DNA of 64,000 bases, from assembly GCA_937128505.1 (NCBI GenBank), contig CAKZMM010000084.1, positions 1-64,000 on the forward strand, given 5' to 3'. Positions 57,196 to 64,000 of this stretch are shown here, piece by piece. A program made the translations under genes and the position numbers. The DNA is from an uncultured Thermogutta sp. GTDB lineage: Bacteria > Planctomycetota > Planctomycetia > Pirellulales > Thermoguttaceae. The notes under the pieces are model-generated. The model was not told the DNA's origin. It worked only from the letters and a program-made list of their open reading frames with translations, and made no database searches. Numbering within the stretch: the first letter of the stretch is position 1; each line of letters opens with the position of its first letter.

Positions 57196-57207
57196 CTACC
57201 AAATATA
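57172..57207. repeat. 18-bp tandem duplication across a stop codon
   Basis: GTGATGCTACCAAAAAAC (57172-57189) and GTGATGCTACCAAATATA (57190-57207). The second copy contains the last codons and TAG stop (57196-57198, minus) of the signal peptidase 2 gene; the first lies just downstream of it. Confidence 0.85.
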
Positions 57208-59226
57208 TTGAACGGCCCAAAAATCCGGTACCCGATAAATGCGATTAAGAATGCTTAGGGGGCGGTAAGGAATCCGCAAGACCACAAGGCCAACGAACGA
57301 CGATTCGTGTGTAGCCCGGTAGGGCCCAAAGATCCGGCTATCCTCTGAGATCAACGAGTTGTCCCCAAGCAGAGCGTATTCCGTACCACCAAGGAATACC
57401 TCCGGAGTACTGAGGAAATCTTCCCTACCGATTCGCCTATCATCGTAAGCATTGAAGCATTCAAATCTTAGCTTCGCCCGAGAACAAACTGCCTCGTCCG
57501 AGACCGTGGAGCGTGAATCATTTGGCGTCGCTCCTATGGTGTACGTTCCTGACCCGGTGTCTGCCGTCAGGTTCTGGGCACGTTCATCGGGAACGAACGA
57601 TTTTGGATTCCCCTGTGATGGCTGCAAAAAGCCAGCTGACTGTAATAAGCCCGGCAAGTAATACAAATCTTTCCGAAGCTCAAGCGAGTATATGCTGATT
57701 TCGATATCCGAAGCACCTAACGCTACAGGGAAACGATCACCAAAAAACCTATGTGAACTCTCAACGTTTAAGTTTATTTTCGCGATTGAATTTCCGCCAT
57801 ATTCGGCCACAAACGTTCCATCAACCATTCCAATAGTGATCATTACTGGTAAGAGAAGCCGGGGCAGCTTGCCTCGAGCCACTAATCGCCATATCCCGCC
57901 TCCTTTGCCGTTGAAATCTCCCCAATCTTTTTCTTTTCTCAGATCACGCATTTTTTGGGGGATCGACAATTTCTCATCTTCTACGGCAACCAATGGGCTG
58001 TCGGCCGTGCCCGCCAGCGGTGGAATCTCGCCCTTGGCACGAGGTCGCCGGTTCAAGCTTACTCCGGATTCAGGGTTGCTAACTTCCAATTCGGGGCTTG
58101 CACCCGGCGGTTGCCCCCCGCGCGGGTCCCTTGCATCGGAAGATGCTTCGCCATTATGGCGAACTTGCGAAGAGCTTCGTAAAAGCTTGTCTTGATCGGC
58201 GGCTGGATCCGCGGAAAACCGTCCGTCTACCTTCCACCCTAGCTCCCGGCACCCGTAGTCCTCCTTTCCGGCGTTTGATACTCGTTCCGGACCCTGCATG
58301 TGCCACAAATAGAACTCTTGGGACTGAATTCTCAGCTCTAACCGGACCGCACCATTCGGATGATTTGTCAACACGTGTAAGGTCCCAGCCCCTCTGACTT
58401 TCTGCACAGAAAACCTGAGCAAAAGATCGTGGACCGGAAAAACAAGTTCACTACGAATTAAATACAGTTGATTTTCGGGAAGCTGATTGGTGATTCCCCC
58501 CCAATCCGTTCCGGTTTCCATATTCTCTCCGGCGCAAGTCACGGTAGCCCCCCACACGAGCGTTGAGTCGAACCGCACCCACGAGATCCCCCCGTCAAAT
58601 TGCGGGACGAATACCAAACTTCCGTTTTGTATCTGCCAGCGGTTCCGCGATCCAACCTCACGCCAGGGAACTCTCGGCAAGTCGACCTTATTGCCTGAGT
58701 TTATCGCGAGGCTTAAAGATGGCATTCGGTACACAGGAACCGCCATTTCCCAAGCCTGGGCCAGATCTCGAGCTGCGGGCCGACCGTTAACCCAAATGTC
58801 TCCGCCGCGAATAGAGAAACCTTCCCCGGGGAAGGCAATAACTCGCTTTGTTGCCAGGCCCAGCGAGGTATCCGGATGGCGAAAGGCCACAATGTCCCAT
58901 CGCTTCATAGGAAACCACCCGGCTATGCCCCGGAAGACAAGCACACGATCTCCCGGCAAAACCGGCGTCTCAGGAGAGAGAGTTAAAACCGCGCAACACC
59001 CTGGACACCGGACTTTGGTCCCAGCACTTTTCGGGTGGACAAGAACGCGGAGCACAGCTCCACACTCGCACCTCATCCAAAAATGAGGTCCCAACAAAGT
59101 GGGGGCCATTGAGCCCGAATTCACAAAAATGGGAAAAAAGACTCCCGCCAGGCACCAGGTGTCCACGACAAGCAGCGCGGCGGTGTATAAGATAAGAGTT
59201 TGAAAGAAGGCCAAAACTCGTTTCAT
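57196..59226 (-). CDS. lepB: Type I signal peptidase, giant planctomycete form 2
   Basis: 676 aa. One N-terminal transmembrane helix (~8-34), the catalytic Ser in VNSGSMAPTLLG (S39) and Lys in ATKRVIAFPGE (K127), with a zinc-ribbon-like insert between them (C53-x-C55, C74-x2-C77). A ~480-residue insert follows, with a disordered central stretch and a beta-rich part, before box E (LGDNSLISEDSR, from 620). Catalytic residues are intact. Same architecture as form 1 but strongly diverged, so either an old duplication or two long-standing paralogues with different clients. Located between nifS and form 1, all on the minus strand. Confidence 0.9.
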   Translation of the reverse strand: MKRVLAFFQTLILYTAALLVVDTWCLAGVFFPIFVNSGSMAPTLLGPHFWMRCECGAVLRVLVHPKSAGTKVRCPGCCAVLTLSPETPVLPGDRVLVFRGIAGWFPMKRWDIVAFRHPDTSLGLATKRVIAFPGEGFSIRGGDIWVNGRPAARDLAQAWEMAVPVYRMPSLSLAINSGNKVDLPRVPWREVGSRNRWQIQNGSLVFVPQFDGGISWVRFDSTLVWGATVTCAGENMETGTDWGGITNQLPENQLYLIRSELVFPVHDLLLRFSVQKVRGAGTLHVLTNHPNGAVRLELRIQSQEFYLWHMQGPERVSNAGKEDYGCRELGWKVDGRFSADPAADQDKLLRSSSQVRHNGEASSDARDPRGGQPPGASPELEVSNPESGVSLNRRPRAKGEIPPLAGTADSPLVAVEDEKLSIPQKMRDLRKEKDWGDFNGKGGGIWRLVARGKLPRLLLPVMITIGMVDGTFVAEYGGNSIAKINLNVESSHRFFGDRFPVALGASDIEISIYSLELRKDLYYLPGLLQSAGFLQPSQGNPKSFVPDERAQNLTADTGSGTYTIGATPNDSRSTVSDEAVCSRAKLRFECFNAYDDRRIGREDFLSTPEVFLGGTEYALLGDNSLISEDSRIFGPYRATHESSFVGLVVLRIPYRPLSILNRIYRVPDFWAVQYIW

Positions 59227-59344
59227 GGTGCCGTTTCACGAAGCCGCGAAAAAACTGCGAATGTTTCGAGCCGTTGCGCTGCCACGAACTAGCAGCAGTT
59301 CCTGCCTGCTTGCAACGGGAAATCCCTCCTCTGCGCGATTCTAA

Positions 59345-60538
59345 TCAAGCTCTGCAAGCCTTGTTTCGTAAGCGGTGCACCACCGCGACAATTCGGCGTA
59401 CCGCTTCGTCGATTTCGGAATCGGTAGTGGTAGCCCCAAGGCTAAAACGAACTGAAGAGGCCACGACGGCGGCCGGAAGCCCCATGGCCCGAAGCGTGGG
59501 CGAAGGTTCCGCCGACCCACTGGAGCACGCCGATCCGATCGAGCAAGCAATTCCCGCTAAATCCAACGCCATCAATAGGGATTGGGCGTCCAATCCCAAA
59601 AAAGCAATATTGCTGGTATGGGGCAGACGTGCACTCGCTTGCCCATGAATGAGGATCTCCGGAAGTTGCTCCCGTAGCGCGCGTTCGAAACGATCGCGCA
59701 GCTCAATAAGCCGGCCGAAATGCTGGTCCACCTCCCTCGACCAAAGTTCTAAAGCTGTACGCATGCCCACGACAAGCGCTACGGGCTCTGTACCTGGCCG
59801 CATACCCTCCTGCTGATGCCCACCGAAAAAAATCGGTTCCAAGGGTGTGTCCTGCGCACAAAGCAATGCCCCAATACCGACGGGCCCCTGAAACTTATGA
59901 GCCCCAATGCTCATGGCCGCAACGCCGGACTTGCGAAAATCCACACGGACTTTTCCCACCGCTTGGACGGCGTCGGTGTGCACAAGCACATTTCGTCCGG
60001 CACACAATTGGACCACCTTTTCGATGGGCTGAAGAACCCCGGTTTCATGGTTGCCCCAAATTACGCTCACCAACCGAGTGTTCGGGCCCAGCCATGCTTC
60101 GAGCTGCTCCAGCCGGACCACCCCATCTGTTGTGGCTCCCACGGTGTCCAGCCGCCATCCCTCCTCGAGTAACCGCTCCGCAGGTTCCAACACGCTAGAA
60201 TGCTCAATTCCCGAGATAATCAATTGATGGCGCCAGCAAGAGGAATCGCGCCCAGCACACCGAGCCCGTGCCCGGGATATTCCGAGGATGGCCAAGTTGT
60301 TGGCCTCCGTACCACCGCTTGTGAAAATGAGGCGATCCGGCCGGTGCCCTGAAACATCCGCTCCCAAAATGCTGGCGATGGCCTCGCGACTCTCCTCGAC
60401 CAAACGTCGGGCACGCGCACCTAGTTGATGCTGACTGGCGGGGTTTGCGTACCCATCTTTCCAACAGCGGACCATCGCCTCGACGACTTCGGGGCGAATT
60501 GGCGTGGTGGCATTGTGGTCAAGATTGATGACATCCAT
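59345..60538 (-). CDS. nifS: Cysteine desulfurase (NifS/IscS family)
   Basis: 397 aa PLP enzyme that takes sulfur from cysteine for Fe-S clusters and thio-cofactors. N-terminal INLDHNATTPIRPEVVEAM, the PLP lysine in GAHKFQGPVG and the mobile catalytic Cys in GSACSSGSAEPS (class I, long-loop type) are all present. No iscU, iscR or ferredoxin gene is adjacent, so its acceptor is encoded elsewhere. It is first in the minus-strand run nifS, lepB, lepB, lptB, with gaps of about 120-520 bases, so separate promoters are possible. Confidence 0.94.
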   Translation of the reverse strand: MDVINLDHNATTPIRPEVVEAMVRCWKDGYANPASQHQLGARARRLVEESREAIASILGADVSGHRPDRLIFTSGGTEANNLAILGISRARARCAGRDSSCWRHQLIISGIEHSSVLEPAERLLEEGWRLDTVGATTDGVVRLEQLEAWLGPNTRLVSVIWGNHETGVLQPIEKVVQLCAGRNVLVHTDAVQAVGKVRVDFRKSGVAAMSIGAHKFQGPVGIGALLCAQDTPLEPIFFGGHQQEGMRPGTEPVALVVGMRTALELWSREVDQHFGRLIELRDRFERALREQLPEILIHGQASARLPHTSNIAFLGLDAQSLLMALDLAGIACSIGSACSSGSAEPSPTLRAMGLPAAVVASSVRFSLGATTTDSEIDEAVRRIVAVVHRLRNKACRA

Positions 60539-61055
60539 CGCTAACCGGAAAAGCTGGGAACATCGATTTGTTGAGAATTATCGTGCTCAAACGTTCTTCC
60601 GACAAGTAATGAAGGTTCCGCAAAGTCCCTACAGGCATGCAGATTCGATCTCGTTTGACGTTCGGACCCTACTGAATTTATCGCGAAGCGGAGCAAACGC
60701 ATTTGCGTCGTAGGTGGCAACCGCTATTGCCGAATCTAATAGAAGGGCGGAACGGTAATTTAAAGGGCGCAACTCGCAAGCACATGCCGGATTAGCCCCC
60801 CGGACCGCCGCGCCCCTGCAACCCTCAGGCTCATGCATTTTGCAGCTTTACCTCTTGAACAAGAAAGAATACCCGAACTTCCATTTCGGGGTCATCTCTC
60901 AAAAAGCTGGCGAAGGGCAACCCCCCCGACTGGGCAAGCTAACCTTAATTTTTACCCTTGTGGTCGCCGTGCCTACTAGTTCGTAGATAGTCAAAGGATT
61001 GCAGATTGGCCCGCGAAGGCTCAGCCAGCCTCAAACAGTGGAAGAGGGAACCAAA
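60539..61055. other. Divergent intergenic region
   Basis: 517 bases between nifS (minus) and a small plus-strand gene. No gene or repeat supported. An AGAGGG ribosome site at 61043-61048 precedes the next gene. Confidence 0.5.
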
Positions 61056-61391
61056 ATGAAAAAGCGCATTATTCGTGTCATTACCCGGAGGGCTGATGGC
61101 CAGTTGCGGATTCGTGACTACGATAGTGCCGAAGAACTCCTGAAAAGGCATGTTCAAATCGGGGTCGACGACTGCAATACAGACCTCAGCCTCCGGGGAT
61201 TGCCTGTGTTTCGGGGGCTCATCGGGCCGATTCCTGACGGTCCCAACTTCGTTCGATACGAGTCCCCTGAAGTGTTCGAATCTGAAACCAAGGACTGGTC
61301 ACTAACAAGGTTGGCCCGCAGACGCCGACCGCGCAGCTCGCCCCGCATCAACCAGCCGGCAGAGCCGAACCAGACGCAGCCCATCCAATAA
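61056..61391 (+). CDS. Small hypothetical protein, basic C-terminus
   Basis: 111 aa, not recognised. It starts MKKRIIRVITRRADGQLRIR with an AGAGGG ribosome site, which makes a real gene likely. The middle (SAEELLKRHVQIGVDDC, LPVFRGLIGPIPDG) looks like a folded small domain, and the C-terminal ~30 residues are Arg/Pro/Gln-rich and probably disordered. No signal peptide or membrane segment. No functional neighbour: nifS is divergent, a lipoprotein gene convergent. Confidence 0.65.
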   Translation: MKKRIIRVITRRADGQLRIRDYDSAEELLKRHVQIGVDDCNTDLSLRGLPVFRGLIGPIPDGPNFVRYESPEVFESETKDWSLTRLARRRRPRSSPRINQPAEPNQTQPIQ

Positions 61392-61836
61392 GCGGTGGCA
61401 GCTTGAATTGCTTCGTTTGCTACCGGCAAAGCTCGATACTCTTGCCGCGCACCGCCCATCGCGGTAAAGGCGAAAATCTGGCTGGCGAATGATCGAATTC
61501 AATACCGCCCGAAGCAAATTTCGCTTAAAGCTACTCCCGTTTCGCGCTATTCACGACTCTTTTTCGCCCTCTTTAGCAAGCGGGGTCGCGGGTCATTGAT
61601 TTTGCGCGTTAAGCGCGACTTTCCAATCCCGCTTGCACGGGCAAATCATCTTAATAAGCCAAATCATCTGATTAAAAATCATCTGATTAATTTGCAAGGT
61701 TGTCCCTGGATCGCGGCAATTCAACGCCTTTGTGCTACGTGTGCCAAATCGCCAGACGATCGGACTATGGGCCTCCAACCTTCCGATTCGAAACGGCGGT
61801 ATTATCCGCCTCGATTCCGAAGGGTCTTCTGCCGAA
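61392..61836. other. Intergenic between convergent genes
   Basis: 445 bases. No gene. Contains a three-copy degenerate repeat around AAATCATCT (61643-61690). Confidence 0.5.
61643..61690. repeat. Degenerate short tandem repeat, three copies
   Basis: AAATCATC recurs at 61643, 61661 and 61676, the last two followed by TGATTAA. AT-rich and noncoding. Confidence 0.65.
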
Positions 61837-62067
61837 TTACGCATTTGGGGACGGAGTCGCCTCGGCAGCCGGCAACTCACCGCTCTCTTCCGGTGAATTC
61901 CCCCAGGGGAAGAGATACGGCTTTTGTGCCTCAGGGAGTTCGGGTAATCGATGCAGCACTTCCCCCAATTCTTCTTCGGGCACTCGGGAAGAGCATCCCG
62001 GCATTGCCAGCCAAAATCCGATAAAACCGAGCAACAAAATCTTCCACAAAAAACGATAGCCGCTCAT
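61837..62067 (-). CDS. Small putative lipoprotein
   Basis: 76 aa from the ATG at 62067. A positively charged start (MSGYRFLWK) and a hydrophobic stretch (ILLLGFIGFWLAMPG) end in a lipobox-like LAMPGC, where Cys would be lipidated. The remainder is short, acidic and Pro-rich (EEELGEVLHRLPELPEAQKP), resembling other small planctomycete lipoproteins. The longer open frame upstream passes through a tandem duplication and is unlikely to be coding. Function unknown. Confidence 0.62.
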   Translation of the reverse strand: MSGYRFLWKILLLGFIGFWLAMPGCSSRVPEEELGEVLHRLPELPEAQKPYLFPWGNSPEESGELPAAEATPSPNA

Positions 62068-62080
62068 GCCTTCGACCCAA

Positions 62081-62120
62081 TTCTTTCTTTGACCAGAAAC
62101 TTCTTTCTTTGACCACAAAC
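62081..62120. repeat. 20-bp tandem duplication
   Basis: TTCTTTCTTTGACCAGAAAC followed at once by the same unit with one change (G to C). Sits 14 bases upstream of the lipoprotein start, in its leader or promoter. Confidence 0.92.
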
Positions 62121-62410
62121 TCGGCCCCAGACTGACCATGAAAATACAAATGTAATCTTTTGGCGCATCAAAATTCGCACCATTATCCGAGGCTAAACGC
62201 GGGAAAAAAAGATTAATGCCAATCAACACCCTATGCGTTCTGAGCTTCATGATGGCTGTGAATACGACCCGATATGCGACCCTAATCGCTAGAGCCGATC
62301 CAAGGGCAAGCTTGCGATCTTAACCCGCCGAGGGAGCTGTCTCAAACCTTCGGCCGAAAAAAATCAAAAATTACTGAGGAGTTTTAACTCCGGGCGTTCT
62401 CCCAGCCTTT

Positions 62411-62470
62411 TGATCCCAGTGGGTAAAAAAGTTCCGCAGGTCATCCCGGTGGGTAAAACAGTTCTACAGG
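62411..62470. repeat. Imperfect 30-bp tandem duplication
   Basis: Two 30-bp units share ATCCCRGTGGGTAAAA and end in CAGG, with a handful of mismatches. The longest unit seen in this window. Noncoding. Confidence 0.85.
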
Positions 62471-62986
62471 AAAAAAAGTCCCTAGAAATTCTAATCGCTG
62501 CCGAGAAAGCGGGTTAGGGGCAAACACCAATCGGGGCATTGCTCCGCGCCTCCCTTTAACAAGATGCATTTCGAAAGTAAACTCATATAATAAAACTGGG
62601 TCCCGACGAATCATTGATCCATCGTCCTCAAACTGTGGCTTTTGGGGACATAAAAACACTCGGTCGCCATACGCCTCTGAGGAAATTGTGCCGGGTTTCC
62701 ACTTGCCGAATTTCGACTCAAACATATGCGAATCGCATACAAAGGACGTCGGAGGCTGCGCGGGAAAGCTCTTTAGAACAATCTTGGGCTTAAATGCCAG
62801 GCTATCGGCTTGGGAAACTGCGAGCTAAATTCCTCATGACGACCGCATCGGTGCCACCACTAGGGTGAACCGATGAAGAGCTTCCGACTAGGGGTGTGAG
62901 CTATCCTGCGTCCGGATTGAAAGTTTTTTCAGACCAAGAGGCTGATCGATTACCATTACACGCTTTTTTGCTCGGGAGTGTAACCA

Positions 62987-63619
62987 GTGAGCCCTCAAGT
63001 GACGGATGCGCGAAGTTTGACTCGGAATAGATGCTTTTCGAATCTCGGAGTTTTGCGCGCTTGTTTCTCGCCCCGGACCAAGTTGGTGTTTGGTCGCGGC
63101 GAAAGTCTGTTTTGGCGAGCCGGGTTTCTGCTCGTTGTGATATTGTTCCTACCCGCCAGTGCTTATGCCCAAGAATCTGCCGCGCCCCAAAGCAGTGGGG
63201 GCGGCGTGCAGATGTACGTGCTTCCGTACATCCTGGTGCTCCTGTGCATCGGTCTGGGGACCTTCATGGTTTGCACACCCAGCCGGCGGAGGGAGAGACC
63301 GAAGATGCTCGAGTGGAAATCGGCCCTGGGCATTGCCGAAGCTGTAGAGCAAGCAAGCGGTCCGCCGCAGATTGGCGTCGGCATGCGGATTGAGCAAGTT
63401 ACAAAACTTCTCGGTAAGCCCAAGATTGCTCGGCGTGGTTCCGAGATTTATCGGGAACTTTTTCAGGCGGGCAAACTCTCGGAGGATGAGGCGGCTAAGG
63501 AATACCTCACCTACGAACATCCGGCAGGTCGCTACGAGCTGGTTGTGCTCGATAGGCGGGTCGTCCAGGTCCGCCGTCAACCTCCCCCAGTCAAGAAAGA
63601 AGGCAGCGCTCATAAGTAA
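62987..63619 (+). CDS. Hypothetical membrane protein
   Basis: 210 aa, not recognised by family. Start GTG at 62987 with GGGAG eight bases upstream. Two hydrophobic segments: ~45-62 (FLLVVILFLPASAYA, which looks like a signal peptide with cleavage after AYA) and ~76-95 (YVLPYILVLLCIGLGTFMVC). A cytoplasmic-type domain follows (~105-195) with a GVGMRIEQVTKLLGKPKIAR segment, reminiscent of short SmpA/BamE-like outer-membrane-assembly repeats, then a Pro/Lys-rich tail. Role unknown; convergent with the aminotransferase gene. Confidence 0.75.
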   Translation: MSPQVTDARSLTRNRCFSNLGVLRACFSPRTKLVFGRGESLFWRAGFLLVVILFLPASAYAQESAAPQSSGGGVQMYVLPYILVLLCIGLGTFMVCTPSRRRERPKMLEWKSALGIAEAVEQASGPPQIGVGMRIEQVTKLLGKPKIARRGSEIYRELFQAGKLSEDEAAKEYLTYEHPAGRYELVVLDRRVVQVRRQPPPVKKEGSAHK

Positions 63620-63732
63620 AAAGGCGGGAAATAAGAAAAGATCAAATCCGGACCTTAAATCAAATTACAGGTGCCCGAAGAGTCTTCCCGCCGATTCTTG
63701 TTCAGAAGAATTTTGCTTGTCTGCAACGCTCT

Positions 63733-64000
63733 TTAGGCGGCAGCTTTTCGCGTATGCTGTACGGGCACAGCGGCTCGACCGTGATAGAACCGGGCAATTT
63801 GGCCCACCAAAAGCCGCTGTTCTTCGTAAGTAAGCTCGGGAAAAATCGGGAGGGCAAGCACCTCTCGTGTCGCCCGGTAGGTTTCCGGCAAATCCTCCGG
63901 GGCATAGCCCAAGTGAGCAAAACATTCTTGCTCATGAAGCCCCAGCGGGTAGTAGATCTCAGTACCGATTTGTGCCTCCGTCAAATGGGTCCGCAGCAAG
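63733..64000 (-). CDS. DegT/DnrJ/EryC1/StrS aminotransferase, C-terminal end (runs off the window)
   Basis: Only the last ~89 residues are visible; the frame is open to the window edge. The segment [20 protein letters not shown] followed by [20 protein letters not shown] is the conserved C-terminus of PLP-dependent sugar aminotransferases, which make amino-deoxy nucleotide sugars for surface polysaccharides. The end of the protein ([18 protein letters not shown]) is variable. Which sugar is made cannot be told from this fragment. Confidence 0.88.
   Translation of the reverse strand, partial: LLRTHLTEAQIGTEIYYPLGLHEQECFAHLGYAPEDLPETYRATREVLALPIFPELTYEEQRLLVGQIARFYHGRAAVPVQHTRKAAA

Larger units (their letters stand above)
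62068..62986. other. Long intergenic region
   Basis: About 920 bases. No firm gene. Holds a 20-bp duplication (62081-62120) directly upstream of the lipoprotein gene and a 30-bp duplication (62411-62470). A minus frame at 62441-62725 is considered but not accepted. Confidence 0.5.

Noticed and set aside
62441-62725. Minus-strand frame of 94 residues starting MFESKFGKWKPG
   Set aside because: Composition looks fairly protein-like, but there is no ribosome site, no family resemblance, and its end lies inside a 30-bp tandem duplication.

Overview
The window looks like a chromosome segment of a Planctomycetota bacterium. Support comes from the gene mix: a hydrazine-synthase-alpha-like diheme secreted protein, two oversized type I signal peptidases with zinc-ribbon and LamG-like inserts, a leucine-rich-repeat protein, secreted FAD-dependent oxidoreductases and DUF5060 glycosidases, a PduS/PduT microcompartment pair, and a flagellin with added repeat modules. 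A moderately GC-rich, possibly thermophilic Pirellulales/Thermoguttaceae-type organism is my guess. The genus cannot be fixed from sequence reading alone.

Layout. 1-4.6 kb: 3' part of a flagellin gene with a strong terminator, then a Cu(+) P1B-ATPase on the minus strand. 5.9-17 kb: three very large exported proteins in a row on the plus strand (a GH10-like/CBM protein, a DUF5060 GH5-like glycosidase, a diheme HzsA-like propeller). 17-25 kb: a 2H phosphoesterase, a UroD-family protein, a cytosolic and a Tat-exported aldo/keto reductase, and an LRR protein. 26.5-30.3 kb: a beta-ketoacyl synthase, a stand-alone acyl carrier protein and a phytoene-desaturase-like flavoprotein, probably a specialised acyl-chain pathway. 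30.5-43.6 kb, all minus: a two-domain FAD oxidoreductase with discoidin-like and HEAT-like parts, a hemerythrin-like protein, a GT9 glycosyltransferase, the glycolate oxidase operon glcDEF and an MTH1187-type thiamine-binding protein. 44.4-48.3 kb: a degenerate Tat-type SDR protein, a Tat-exported oligogalacturonate-lyase-like propeller and, divergently, a thioredoxin-TPR protein. 49.3-51.7 kb: the pduS-pduT pair. 52.3-60.5 kb, all minus: a PfkB sugar kinase, LptB, two signal peptidases and a cysteine desulfurase. 61-64 kb: small hypothetical proteins and the 3' end of a DegT-family aminotransferase.

How the genes fit together. Much of the window serves the envelope and exterior: polysaccharide breakdown (GH, PL22-like, FAD/xanthan-lyase-type proteins), protein export (signal peptidases, Tat substrates), LPS export and synthesis (LptB, GT9, DegT aminotransferase) and flagella. 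Redox carbon metabolism appears as GlcDEF and as the PduS/PduT electron-transfer module of a microcompartment whose enzymes are not here.

Two structural features stand out. By summing the gaps between my gene calls, roughly 19 kb (about 30 percent) is noncoding, high for a bacterium. That noncoding DNA carries at least twenty short imperfect tandem duplications (units 12-30 bp, mostly two copies), and I saw none inside confidently coding sequence except one that overlaps a stop codon. I saw no rRNA, tRNA, tmRNA, CRISPR array, insertion sequence or transposase.
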